Source of the DNA: Krasilnikovozyma curviuscula | Lineage: Eukaryota; Basidiomycota; Tremellomycetes; Cystofilobasidiales; Mrakiaceae | DNA: 64,000 nt | Direction: 5' to 3' | NCBI GenBank assembly: GCA_014825775.1 | Contig: MVAQ01000023.1 | Coordinates: forward strand, 103,417 to 167,416 | In this document: one piece after another, positions 11,995-23,433 of the stretch | How positions within the stretch are numbered: the first letter of the stretch is position 1 | How the letters are laid out: each line of letters begins with the position of its first letter | Made by a program: the position numbers and the translations under genes | The notes under the pieces: generated by a model | Seen by the model: the letters and a program-made list of their open reading frames with translations, nothing else | What the model was told of the DNA's origin: nothing | Database searches by the model: none

Positions 11995-14889
11995 ATGTCT
12001 ACTTCTGCTCTTCTTCCTCTTCAAGACACAGTCAAATCCAGTGTTCCAGTCGCCGTCGAAGTAATTTATGTCGAAAAGGTCGTCGAAGAGCTCCCCAAGG
12101 CAAAAGTCTCCAGAGCAATCGGTGAAGATCAGTTTGCTGGTCCAAGTGGCTCTAAATATGCTCCAGTCAAGGTTGAAAGTATCGACGTTAACAAGGAAGA
12201 TGAAGACCACACAACTGAGCATTTCTGGTCCAAATACCCAAGTGAGATCGTTCAGGATGATGTAGATAACTGGTGGAAGAACAAGAAGCCCGCCCCATCT
12301 GCTGCGAGCTTGATTGAAGCCATCCAGTGTTTTCCTATGCCAGAGCTGCTTCCAGTTAAGGAAAAGCTGTATTTTACGCATCGGTGAGTGATTGATACTG
12401 CCCCATCTCACTCTTCATCCCAACCGATCAAGCTCAATGTAGCATTTCTTCGATCAGATCATTCAATCAAAAGGAGAAAACTGTTTTTGAGGGCTTACCT
12501 GGCGAAGTGAGTACTTTTCTAACACCTTTCTAAAATTGTTCCCCTGTCGTTGATGGAATCCCACTTTAAAAGGTGGACGAAGACTACGAGAGATCAGAAC
12601 AGCTTGGAGACGCCGTGAGCAGCAGCTTTTCAGGTACATGGATGAAAACTCCGTCGGAAGACTAACATCTGTGACGGGTGGTGAGCCTGCCTTCTGTAGA
12701 TACTTGGATGGTGAGCGAAAACTTCTTTTGTGATAACTTCAACCATGTCTCACACTCCAGCATCCCTAGGCTCGTTACTGAGTTAATCTATGATATCTAT
12801 CCATTGATATCCGTGGGGGCTGTCACAGTCAGTGTCTTTGCTTTTGGATCGTCCATCTCGCACACAATCTGTGATCGCTGACCCACCGTCAACCGTGTCC
12901 AATCCGATTCTAAGCACTTCAAATCAGCCCTATTGAACAATGAATCTGGTCTGGATTCTTTCCCCCATGCTTCTTGATTGGTGCAGTCTAAAAAAAGTTC
13001 CCGTCCAATTCGTTTTCAGCTTTGTCCCCCCTCTCCGTCAGGTTTGGACTTCCACAACGTATCATATGCCCATCTGTGAGCGTAAAAGCATCCTGTCTTT
13101 GCACATAACCCATTCTAACTTAAAGGATGCGATAAGGGAATGCGAGCTGGTTATGTTGGTACTCCAAAGGTCTGCGCAGACTTGTTCGAGGTGCGTTTGA
13201 TTAAGACGCCTCATGTGATATGAGGATATCTCTGATAGCTCTAATGTATCCATCAGTCCTATATTTATGGGGTTTTCAAGGAGTATGGATTTGAGAAATG
13301 TCGTGTGTTTACGAGAAGCATCTTTAAAGAACTCATCGTGGTAGAGCACGACAGAGCAAAGGAGCTTCCAATCTTCCAAACTCTCTCTCCATCACAGATC
13401 CGCCAAAGGTAGGATTCTAAATTTTGATATCTAGTGAAGATCTGATTTGATTGCATTTCTTGATTGACACCATTTCTTGACTGACACAGGAGCAAAGCAG
13501 GACAATCTGCTTCAAGATGTATCTCTGAGCTTGACACATTTGCCAGAAAGTTCCGTAGGGTGATCAACTATACTTTTGGTCCAATGAGGTGGGTTTGACT
13601 TCGTACTTTGATGTCGGAATACCCGTTTTGAACTGCTGCTGACTCGCTCGGTGCTTCCGGTTTTGATTTAAGAGGGGCGGGTCACCAGCCAATTTACGAA
13701 GTAAGATGCAGAAGTTCTTCTACGCTGCGCTAAAAATAATTTCCCTGGGCGTTTCTTTCGTAGTGCATCGTTACCTGTGATGGTAAGGAAGTCTCTAGAA
13801 GCACGGGAAGTCCTAAGAAACAAGCCAAGATTAAGTAAGTGACAGTTGACACTCTTTGATGTCGCTACGTCTATCAAATAACACTTTAACCTTAGAGCAG
13901 CACAGGCTGCGTTGTTGTACTTAAAGGGGGTGGGTCAAGAAGTTCCCTTGCACCCGGTAAGTGATGCCTGTCATTCTAGTGGACAAGGCACACATCCTGA
14001 TACGTATCATCTTCTCCTTTCACTTTTGCAAGATCAAGGTTGGGATCGACTATAAGCCATTTCAACAGCCCCAAGTCGTCCTGTGCTCCCGTCTGCCGAC
14101 AACTGAGATGAACAAGCCATCCTTTCAATCTCCGCCTCCACCCGCTCACGCCCTCCCTGGCGTCCCAAATTTTCTCCCTCCTCTCCCAACCCAACCACCC
14201 AGATCTCAACTAAGTAAGAAAATTTCGGAGGGTCCTGAAACACTTACTTCTGCTGTGAGACATGGACAAATAACTCGTCAAGCCGCTGCTGCAATCTCAA
14301 ACGCAAAACCAGCTGATTCATCAGCTTTTGTTTCATTAAGCTCTTCGACGACAACAGAGATGTCAGAAAAAAATATGTCTTACAGAAATGTTAGTCTTCC
14401 TTTTCTTGACGAGTGACCAAGTAGAACAATCACATAAGCTTCTATTACTAGGTTTCCGAAAAGCGTTCCTGCTCTAATGGCGAGTATACGGCCAAACCAC
14501 CCGCCTATGCTACCGACTCCAAGCGTAGCAGAAAAGAGGACTCAAAAGCTACTTCTTCTCCTATTCGTGCCATTGGCGAGATCGGTTCATCGACAGAATC
14601 AACAATCATTGCTCCAAATACGGTGTTCCCTCCATCGGAAAGCCGCAGCTCGAACAACGTCTCAATCAAGATGTCTGTCGAACTGTCGAAGAAAAGAATC
14701 TGAGAAGAGGTTTCACCCACTCATAGAGACAGATGTATGGCTGCTGCTGAGGTTGCTAGTCCTCAAGCGTTTAGCCCTCTCAATGGGAGTGAGTCAAATT
14801 CAAGCAATGGATTTGTTTCCACTTTCAACTGTCCACAAGTTGGATCAGATAAGATCAGCAACCAATCGTTGTTACCTTCCCCTCTATAA
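11995..14889 (+). CDS. Ribonuclease III with double-stranded RNA-binding domain
   Basis: Sixteen exons join in frame to 622 residues: 11995-12383, 12443-12506, 12573-12614, 12700-12710, 12761-12827, 12915-12948, 13020-13075, 13137-13190, 13257-13408, 13490-13588, 13673-13700, 13764-13834, 13896-13956, 14033-14389, 14452-14672, 14727-14889. The catalytic domain (about 120-290) begins FTHRSIS-like, has the signature DEDYERSEQLGDAILG with the Glu and Asp metal ligands, YPLISVGAVT, LLNNESALSPLSVRFGL, and the second acidic site CADLFESYIYGVF. A dsRBD follows (about 320-376): HQPIYECIVTCDGKEVS and GSPKKQAKIKAAQAALLYL. The remaining 245 residues are Pro/Ser-rich and probably disordered. There is one RNase III domain and no helicase or PAZ region, so it is Rnt1-like rather than a canonical Dicer. 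Expected roles are rRNA, snRNA or other dsRNA processing in the nucleus. Confidence 0.85.
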
Positions 14890-15786
14890 ATCCACCAGCC
14901 CAGAAATCTCAGGCTCGTGGCTTGTTTACCTTGCTGGGTAGACTTAATTGTGAGCGAGCCTTGCCCTCCTCCCTCATCAGATTCATGGCTCACGCTCTTT
15001 TCCTGAGATTGGTCGAGATGATGTCATTGACATTTTGTTTCCATCCGCATTTCCAGCTGCATCCTTGCAACATCAACCTCGGAACAATGGTCGACTTCAA
15101 ACACTTGACGCGATCCCCACTCATTCGCCCCATTTCCAACATCCCTTCCAATATCCCTTCCCCTCGTGTCTTCTCTTCTCTTGCCTAATCCATTGCACGG
15201 TGTGAAAATTTTCTGATTGTGAATATAACCCAATTATACACATCACTTCTCAGGGAGGCTCAGTAACGCGGTCTGACCACGTCGTCGATCGGTCATTCTT
15301 ACATGCAAATTACCCTTGTTCAAACAACACCGCTAACAGGGATTTGAGGGATTGTGTATTTTTGCAAAGTTTAAACCTGCATATTGTCATAGCCCTTCAT
15401 ATTTAAGGTTCATTATCAACAAATCAAGACTTTGTTTAGATCGCCTGGAATCGGTGTCTGAGGTGGCTGAGGGGAGACGCGCTACTTTGAAACTTTAATG
15501 ATTTTCGAAATGACTTTCGCGTTCAGAATTTTCAGACGCGGGGCGAGTGATTTTGTTCGCGCCTACGAGGGGGGTATCTCTCCAACCTTTCACTGCCTTC
15601 AAATTACCATACTTTGTTCTTTCTATTATCATTTCCAGTTCTATAGGAACTGCAGTAGTCACTCATTTAAACACCAACCCACACTCTTTTGGTCTGCAAT
15701 CCTATTTGGGTCAAGCCATCAGGCTTCGACATTAAAAAATCGACTGTCTTTACGACACCTCACGCTCCTTCACTGGCCCTGGGACC
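14890..15786. other. Intergenic region before the Axl2-like gene
   Basis: Nearly 900 bases holding the RNase III 3' flank and the promoter of the downstream gene. Short frames such as 14922-15188 and 15498-16043 have no coding character; the latter runs out of frame into the Axl2-like exon. Confidence 0.4.
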
Positions 15787-18543
15787 ATGTACTTTCCCAT
15801 CACACTCCTTTTAGTCGCACTTTCAACGTACGCAGCCCCGACGTTGAACTTTCCAGCAGCAGGCCAACTCCCACCTGTCGCCTACCCAACACACCCCTTC
15901 AACTTCACGCTGGTACCGTCAACTTTTACATCGTCCTCTTCACTGAGTTATGTTGTAAAAGGTCTCCCTTCCTGGGCCACCTTTTCAGATATCAGCTTGA
16001 CCTTTACTGGCACTCCTTCAACTTTCGACGTGGGTACGTCTGACGTGACGATCATCGCTACGGACTCGTCCTCCAAGACTACTACCTCAACAAGCTTCAA
16101 CCTCCTTGTTGCTAGCTCGGTATCAACAGAGCCCTACATTGGCAGGTCAATCTCATCTCAGCTGGTTCAATCATCACCCAGTATCAGCTCTGTCACTGTT
16201 CTTCCAGCACAAAATGGCGTCCTTGTCTACCCTGAATACTCCTTTTCACTCGGCTTCGTAGTCAGTACTGTAATGAGTCCAGTAGGCTCAAAGATATACT
16301 ATCAAGCTCGGATGGCAGATAAGACACCGATACCTAGTTGGCTCACTTTCGACGTGAGTTCCAAATATATTTCTTTTTTTTTCTGGACGCGTCTAATTTT
16401 ACTGCCTTTCCCATGAACCTGTAGAACTCTACTGTCACCTTCAACGGCTACACCCCTACTAGTACTTCTCCTGGATCATATGAAATAGTCCTCTACGGGT
16501 CAGACGTTGTTGGCTATGGAACGATCACCGAAAGCTTCACCATCCAAGTTGGCACCCATTGGCTCAGCTTTGCAGACGGCGTTTCCACCTTGAAGACTGC
16601 CGAAGGGCTTGCAAGGGACGATATTCATGTCGTGTTCAACACATCAGACTTGTTGCTGGATGGGAAGGCAGTGACTGCCGGTACGGTGACGGCTGAGATG
16701 GATTTGGCTGGCTATGACTGGTTGAATTTTGATGCGTGAGTAGATTTCTGATTTGCTCTTCCATTATTAGTATAGAACTGACAATGGAACTGCTCTCTCT
16801 ATTAAGGTCTACTCTGACGCTGTCGGGTACCCCTCCAGATTCCACTATCAACGGAACTTCAGCTCCAATTCTCCTTCCAGTCACTTTCAATTCAACTACT
16901 ACAGGTGCTTCTGTTCCAGCCACCCAACCTCTCTCCATTGCATCCTACCCTTTCACTTCTTTCGCCATACCCTCCCCTACTCTCTCGCTCACGGCGGGGA
17001 GCAACTTCTCTTACTCCATCGCGTCGTACTTCTCAGCCTCCGCTCGCTCTAGCGGATGGAATACTGGCTCACCAAACCTCACCTTCACCCCTTCCAATGC
17101 ATCTTCATGGATAAAGTACGATTCGTCTAGCCAGACCTTTTCTGGTACTGTTCCCAGCGATTTCACTTTCTCGAACTCGTCTCTAGCGCGACGAGCAGAC
17201 CTGGTTAATCGAGGATCTGCGGCCACTACCATTACACTCACCAACCCTTCTCTTGGCTTATCGGCATCTATTGATCTCCAGTTTCCGGTTCAAGGAACTC
17301 CCCTCGTCACACCAACAACCTCAGTATCATTACCGAGCAGTTCTCACCCGTTGTCAACTTCCTCCTCAGCGGCCAGTTCTTCGGCGAGCGCAGATAATAA
17401 TCCAGGCTCATTGCAGAACAACACCTCTGGCCTCTCAGCTACCTCCAAAATTATCATTGGATCCGTGATTGGAGGAGTCGCGTTCTTGCTACTACTGGCG
17501 CTACTGATCATTTTCTGTTGTCGCCGCCGAAGCAGAGATCAGGAACGCAACGAAACCGTCGATGCTCAGGAGAAGAGGGATGCTCTTGGTGCAGCATCTG
17601 ATGAGAGCATCCCAAGGGATGATACAATGATGATGCTCTCTCCGAAGATGGTCGACTTGCTCCAGAAGACGTCTGAAGAGGGAATGCAGCATCCTTTCGC
17701 TGCCATGGCTGGAACACCTTCACCCAAGTTCAACTCAATACACAAGTTTGCTGCGATCACCACTAGGAAACCTAGCATTCTGCCTGGCTCACCTCACCAG
17801 TCCGAACACGCCGGTGAAGTCGTCGAAGGCGCTGGTATGGGCGTCGCTACAGGTGAAGCTGTACAACGCCGAAATCCAGTTATGAAAGGGCTGTTTGGCT
17901 GGGGTGGACAAGCCTCCGAGCAAGGATCTCAACACCGGATCAGCACCATCCACAGCAGTCCAGTCTCTTCTGGCCATCGACTGAGCCGCAACCTCACGAG
18001 TCCCAACAGCTTCTTCTCGATGGCGAGTGAAGGAGGCGTGGTGGACGCCGAGGTTGTCGATGTGAGAACTGATCAAGCATCACAGCGGAGAGACTCAGAC
18101 GACCTGCTTTATCAAGAGCCTTCGATAGGGAGTCAAGCATCGTGGGAGGACAACGCATCTTTCGAGTGGTCAGACAATCGAGGCGAAGGCTCATCGCAGA
18201 ATCACGGCAACAGGGATAGGAGCTCAATACCGAAACCTAGGCCTGGGTTCGCTGGTAGAAGGAGGAACAGCAATGCAAGTCCTAAATACATCTCGCCCGA
18301 GGAAAACAGCAGTGGAAGTCCGGCGGTGGACTCAGATGGGAACCCAAGGACGGACGTAGAATACACAACAGAAGGCGGCTCAAGCAGTGAGCCATATGGT
18401 GGACAGAGTCTAAGGATCTACTATGAGTAAGTCTTCTTCGTTTGATGTTGTGGTTGTATATGAATGTCGAAATGGCTGACACATTCCATTTCTTGTTTCT
18501 AATCTCCAGCAATCCCCCGCCGTCAGACTCCATCCGTCGTTAA
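15787..18543 (+). CDS. AXL2: Axl2-like cadherin-type (CADG) type I membrane protein
   Basis: Exons 15787-16353, 16425-16735, 16807-18426 and 18510-18543 join to 843 residues. A signal peptide (MYFPITLLLVALSTYAA) is followed by repeated dystroglycan-type cadherin-like domains, recognisable by the recurring pattern LPSWATF...LTFTGTPS, IPSWLTFD...VTFNGYTP and YDWLNFD...LTLSGTPP, plus many N-x-S/T sites. After a Ser/Thr stalk comes one membrane helix (IIIGSVIGGVAFLLLLALLIIF) with a CCRRRSR stop-transfer, then a long cytosolic tail with a phospho-type Ser/Asp-rich end. In Saccharomyces Axl2 is a plasma-membrane landmark for axial budding and septin-linked polarity; here a role in bud or septum site marking is inference. 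The last intron starts with GTAAGT directly after TATGA, so retention would end the protein as YE; splicing gives a tail ending NPPPSDSIRR. Confidence 0.82.
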
Positions 18544-18697
18544 GATTGATGAGAGCGGCTTCGAGCTTTGTTAAATAGTTGTCATCATTAGTATCATGAG
18601 AAAACGAACACTTATTATTTGGGTATCACTGGTTGCTGTTACCTCCTCAACTCTCATTACACGACTTTCACGATTTATCATAGAATCGGTCTCACAT

Positions 18698-19681
18698 TCA
18701 TTTCATGGGCACAATATGCAGTCTATAATTAAAGAAAACTGTCAGAAAGGTGTTGGGAAGGAAGCAGTCAAAGGAAACTGTAAAGCTTACCCTAACAATC
18801 CTCTTCCTCCCCACCCTGATCGCGGTGTGATCGATAGATTTACCGTCCTTGTACCGCGCAACACTGATATCGGTATCGCGATATTCTCATTCTTTCCTAC
18901 AAGAGCAGCAACAGCCTTTAGATCGTCGTTATTGGAGTAGTTTACAGCTCCGAACGTGATGACTTGATCATCAGACTTCAAGCCCTGCAAATCAACGAAG
19001 TCAGATTAGACAATTTGAAGGTTAAAGATCTTATAAAGCAAGCTAACCGCCGCTCCAGCTGGACCTCTCTCGTCGACTGACTTCACCAGCGCGAACGTTG
19101 TCGGTGCGTCGACTTCCATGGATGTTGACTCGGCTGTCCATGAAGTGGGTCGAGCAAGAGCCTGGTGTAGAGCAGCTTCTATCTGACTCATGATGTCCTT
19201 GTGATCATTCCTGAGTTCAATCAAACGAGTTCTAGCATGTCGCACTGCGAACTGAATGTGGGAGCGCACCATATTAGACGAGAACCTTCCTTGTTCATTC
19301 AAATACACTCACCACATCGATGTCTCCTCTAGGAAAACCATCTTCCGTGAGCAATGGGCTGTTCATAGTCGAGTTTTCCTGGGATACGAAGCTCTTTCAA
19401 TATGCAGTCAGTCAAACCTAGCAACTTCCATGCTCACAGCTTCCAGTATTCCACGCTGCCCATCCTGTTGGAACAGTTCAGAGTCAGAATAAAGTATAAC
19501 AATGTTCATTTGCTGTTCTCCTTACGATTTCTTCTTCGATATTGTGCTACAGTGCAAATAGTGGCGCGGTCAGCTTAGCAACCTGCAAGGACACCGGAGT
19601 CCTACGTACCTTGAGCACTGTCAGTCTCTTCACTTCATCTGCTGGTGTCATCTTGAAATCCAATGAGATCTTCCTTCCCAT
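18698..19681 (-). CDS. NAS2: 26S proteasome assembly chaperone, PSMD9/Nas2 (PDZ protein)
   Basis: The minus-strand gene encodes an N-terminal helical region (TPADEVKRLTVLKHNIEEEI), the family motif NSPLLTEDGFPRGDIDV, a helical hairpin with ARTRLIELRNDHKDIMSQIE and EAALHQAL, and a C-terminal PDZ domain: FALVKSVDERGPAGAA, GLKSDDQVITFGAVNYSN, IPISVLRGTRTVNLSI, then GWGGRGLLG. Nas2/p27 binds the Rpt5 tail and helps assemble the proteasome base in the cytosol and nucleus. The last exon is 18698-18722; with intron 18723-18790 removed the end reads GLLGLHIVPMK, which matches the conserved family terminus, while retention stops right after GLLG. The start is uncertain between the Met at 19681 and that at 19651. 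At the 5' end it is divergent from the PPPDE gene. Confidence 0.87.
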
Positions 19682-19858
19682 AAAAAGTAATGGGTCTGGG
19701 CACTTGGTGGCTGCTTGGGTCACGCCCTGGTCAGGGCAAGCAGGTTCCAGCACTCTTCTCGTCCCCATCGAACTTCGACAAATCGCTCTCGAATTTTAGT
19801 TGGAAACAAAGCAGTAGGGAAGATCGTTTACAAGGATAACTAGGATCAATAGTGAGTG

Positions 19859-22640
19859 ATGAGCCAGAGAGTCCAGCTCTATGTTTATGGTGAGTGTAAT
19901 TTCAGGCCATTCAAATATCTGTTGCTGCTTCCTTAAGTTGAGCAGAACTGATTGTTCTTCCATTGCTCTAGATCTCTCAAAGGGACTTGCTAGGTGAGTA
20001 GTTTACCTCCTTAGCGTTCTTAACGTCTATTTGAAACTTGTGGAAGCAATGGGCACTGACCTCTCTTGTACAATATCCACCTCTTCCCCGTCCGTTTTAC
20101 AAACGAACTTTCATCGCCCTGCATTGCCCACATTTGCTTTTATTCGGGAATGATTCGGAACCCCAAAGGGCTATGTCCCTGCCTCTCACTGGAAAGCAAA
20201 TCGACGGCGTCTGGTACGTCACGGGGAGTTGCTCCTTCTCACCCCGCTGTACCCTTCAGCTCAACCTACAGCCCTTTTTGCAAAATTTACAGGCATACTA
20301 GTTGTGTAGTCTTTGGCAGGTCAGTTCAAGAATTAGTAGTGAAAATATATTTTGCCCATCCTCATACTTTCTCCTCCGTCTGCCATGCAGAGAGATATTC
20401 TATGGACAGGGCATACTCGAAGCGGTTCCAGGAACCACTCATGTATGTAAATTGTTCATTCTTCTCCGGAGGTAGGTGACTTCTGAACGACTGAAGATGG
20501 CGTCACACGGCTACCTTTTTAGCATGGTCAACCTCTCCAAGTGATTGATATGGGGGAAACTGCTCTTGATCAAGAAACTTTCAATGACTACATTACTGAA
20601 ATGCGAGATCATTACCGCGCCGATAAAGTAAGCTAGCTGACTTCAGTAGCGCCTCTTCGCTTGAACCAGCACTAACCCTACGTGATCTTTAGTATCACCT
20701 GTTGGATTTTAATGTTAGTCAGGTCCTCCCCAATGAACTATGATCTCTACTGACTTCTTTATGTATCTTTTATGTATCTTAGTGTAATACCTTTACGGGG
20801 GATGTCATAGGGTTTCTTACTGGTGGAACGATCCCAGCCTGGATCAGCAACCTCCCAGCTGAATTCCTTGCAACTCCATTCGGTGCAGCGTTACGCCCAC
20901 AAATTGATGCTATGTTCTCGCCTCAAGTTACTCCACCCACGCCTGGAACTTCAACACCAGTCTCTACACCAAGGCCACCACTACCTCCGATTCCAGACCA
21001 AGCAGCAGCATCCTCTCTTTTAGCTGATGTCGTGAACCGAGCCAATCTCACACCAGGGGTGGACACCACTCGCTCTCGTTCAACATCACAATCTTCATCC
21101 GTATCATCAAGTAGCCGGTCACCTCAGCAATTAACTTCCCCTCTTCATATTGCAACTTCACCAGCGTCCTTCTCAAGTCTGCTAGCATCCCACAAAGTCG
21201 TTGTTGCTTTCTTCACCTCGCAATCAGCGGCGTGTAAATCCATCTTACCAACTTTCGAGAAAATTGCGAGAGAAAAAGGATCAGAGCAGAAGGGGATTGG
21301 ATTTGTTCAAGTCGATGTTCAGGTTGGATTGGCTGGCCAGATTGTTGAACAGTTTGGCGTCGGTCAAACACCAGTGTTCCTGTTTTTCACTGATACAATC
21401 AAGGTTGATGAAGTAGTGGCTTCAGATGCGACCAACGCGTCAACATTGCGAACAAGGATAGCTTCGCTCATCTCACAGGCCTTCCCACGTGAGTTCTTTT
21501 ACCTCGCCACACTTTGTTAATGTCTGACATCTGCTTATTGACATTTTTTATGCAGCTCACCCACACCAAACGCTCGCATTGCCATCGGTCCAGGCCATCT
21601 CAACGTCCCCAATTCTATACACCCAAGCTCCAAATTACACTGCTCTTGTTTCGAAGCTACAAACATTCCTTACACAATCTTCTAGATTTAGTACTGAGGA
21701 TCAAACGAGCGTCATCAACTTCATCACACATGAATTGGTACCTTTCTTCGAATCGCGGAATTCGTCTACAACGACGTCCAAGGCTACCCCCGAAATCGAA
21801 ACCCTCATCAACAGATGGGTTCAATACACGAATTTACTCTTTCACTCGTTAGGTCAAGATGAGATTTTCCCAGTCATTGACCTTTGGAGAATCTCGGTTT
21901 TGGATCTGAGGATGTCCACTTGGTTAACGGTTCAACGGAGAGGGACCGAGATCGCGTCTGCGTTGAAATCTTCGGGTCAAGCTCTCGAAACTCCAATGGA
22001 ATCTCCCAGCTCTCCGATTGATCTGATCCTCAACTCCTTCACTCAGATACCAATCCAACAGCTACCAAGGCCCTTCGTCCTTACTTCAATCCGACTACTC
22101 GCCAACTCATTCTCAACTCTTCCATTGTCACTCCAGCTTCTCTCCGCAACCAGCAGGTCTGTGGTGACCTCCGTGTTGGTGGAGGTCCTGCTGGAGAACG
22201 ATCCATCCATCCGATCTGCTGCCGCAGGACTGGCGTTTAATATTGCGACCGTAAGGCACAGGAAGGGCAAAAGTACAGGCGCTGGAGCTGCGGACGCTGT
22301 TCAAGGTGAGGTCAATGGTGATTGGGAACTGGAAGTTGCAATAGCACTGGTGGAAAGTATCCGAAAAGAAGTGGAGAAGGAAGACGTTGGTGGGTAGACT
22401 TCAACTCTTTTTTTTTTTTTTAGGTTAATCAATCTTACCTGGCTTGTCTTAATCTTCTCAGTTTATCGATTGACTGCGGCTTTGGCACTTATTCTCTTCC
22501 TGTCACCGCATCACGCAACCGCTCTTCTACCCAATTTAGAGGCTCTAGGTGCTCGGAGCATATTAGAGTCTAAGCTGAGGTTTGTAAAGAAACGGGAAGC
22601 TATATCTTTAGTCAACGAGGTTGCTGCTAGACTTTGTTGA
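19859..22640 (+). CDS. PPPDE (DeSI-type) peptidase - thioredoxin-like - PUL domain protein
   Basis: Exons 19859-19889, 19972-19993, 20169-20213, 20293-20319, 20391-20442, 20523-20627, 20693-20713, 20783-21488, 21556-22389 and 22462-22640 join to 673 residues. Residues about 1-140 form a PPPDE papain-like peptidase with the catalytic His in GVWHTSCVVFG and the catalytic Cys in LLDFNCNTFTGDVIGF. A Pro/Ser-rich linker follows, then a thioredoxin-like fold (about 240-365; VVVAFFTSQSAACKSILPTF, cis-Pro in VGQTPVFLFF) that has only one Cys at the usual CxxC site, so it is probably a binding rather than redox module. The C-terminal 300 residues form a helical PUL domain, known from PLAA/Doa1 to bind Cdc48/p97. 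Together this suggests a deubiquitinase- or deSUMOylase-like enzyme tethered to Cdc48. The architecture occurs in other fungi; the substrate is unknown. Confidence 0.83.
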
Positions 22641-22808
22641 TTACATAGCTTGCCGATGACTTATTTAGAAAGCTCTGATGCAGTTCAGTATTCGTATGCC
22701 CCCGAACGTGAGGAGAAACAGCCTACATCAAGGGGAATTCACCGACAGAACTAGGTTTCATAGAACATACCGGCAACAATAGTCGCAGCAATTAGGCCCT
22801 CTTCTTCT

Positions 22809-23060
22809 TGCTGGTGGAGGGAGCCTACCTTTGTTGTATAGATGGTTCCAAACCTGGTTCCGGCGGGATAAACGGTGGCCGTTCTTCTCGTTGAGTGTAG
22901 TGTTCTGAGCAGCCAATTTCTCCTCAGGAGTCTTCCTGTAAAATCTGCTAGCTTTACGGATTTAGTCTTTCACTGGGCTGTAATGCTGCATTTGAAAATT
23001 GTTTATGAAAGTTGCAAGGAGCAATAGAGCTGAGAGGAGCACGGCGATCTGAAAGGGAAA
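22809..23060 (-). pseudogene. Decayed partial duplicate of the Ca2+/H+ exchanger gene
   Basis: Read on the minus strand, this stretch resembles the middle of the adjacent exchanger gene (about 24220-24383). The core 22880-22978 matches with roughly 10 differences in 99 bases. Encoded residues [12 protein letters not shown] and LNEKNG are shared, and upstream a hydrophobic stretch IAVLLSALLLLATF sits where the exchanger has [14 protein letters not shown]. The copy has an in-frame stop (VKD-stop-IRKA) and no flanking exchanger exons, so it is a dead remnant of a tandem duplication. Confidence 0.7.
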
Positions 23061-23433
23061 GACAGTGAACTCACCCTCAGGCAGGGTGGATCAAGTCAAG
23101 GAATCTCATCACCATATTTTTACAATTGTTTAACACTTTCTTAAACACCCGCAACGCACGAAAAACCCTACTGGCGCTTGTGTTCGAGTGGGAACCCTTA
23201 AACCGGCCCGCGATACAACTGCGATGTGCGACACGAACTAGTCACTTTCACTATCTCCCTAGAAGCCAAAGGTCTACATCGAGGGAGGATCATTATCAAA
23301 ATCGGGTATCAAAGGAACATATGAATATGAAACAGAAAATGGGGGAGATGTTGAGGGAAGCGCACGTTTTAAGCGACAGTGGTACCTGGAAACAAGAGAA
23401 TGAACACCAGTACGAAAGCCAGTTGCACCGAGC

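Noticed and set aside
14673..14726. In-frame TGA in the RNase III C-terminal region, taken at first for stop-codon readthrough
   Set aside because: A 54-nt GTCTGT...ATAG intron removes the TGA without changing the frame, so no readthrough has to be assumed.
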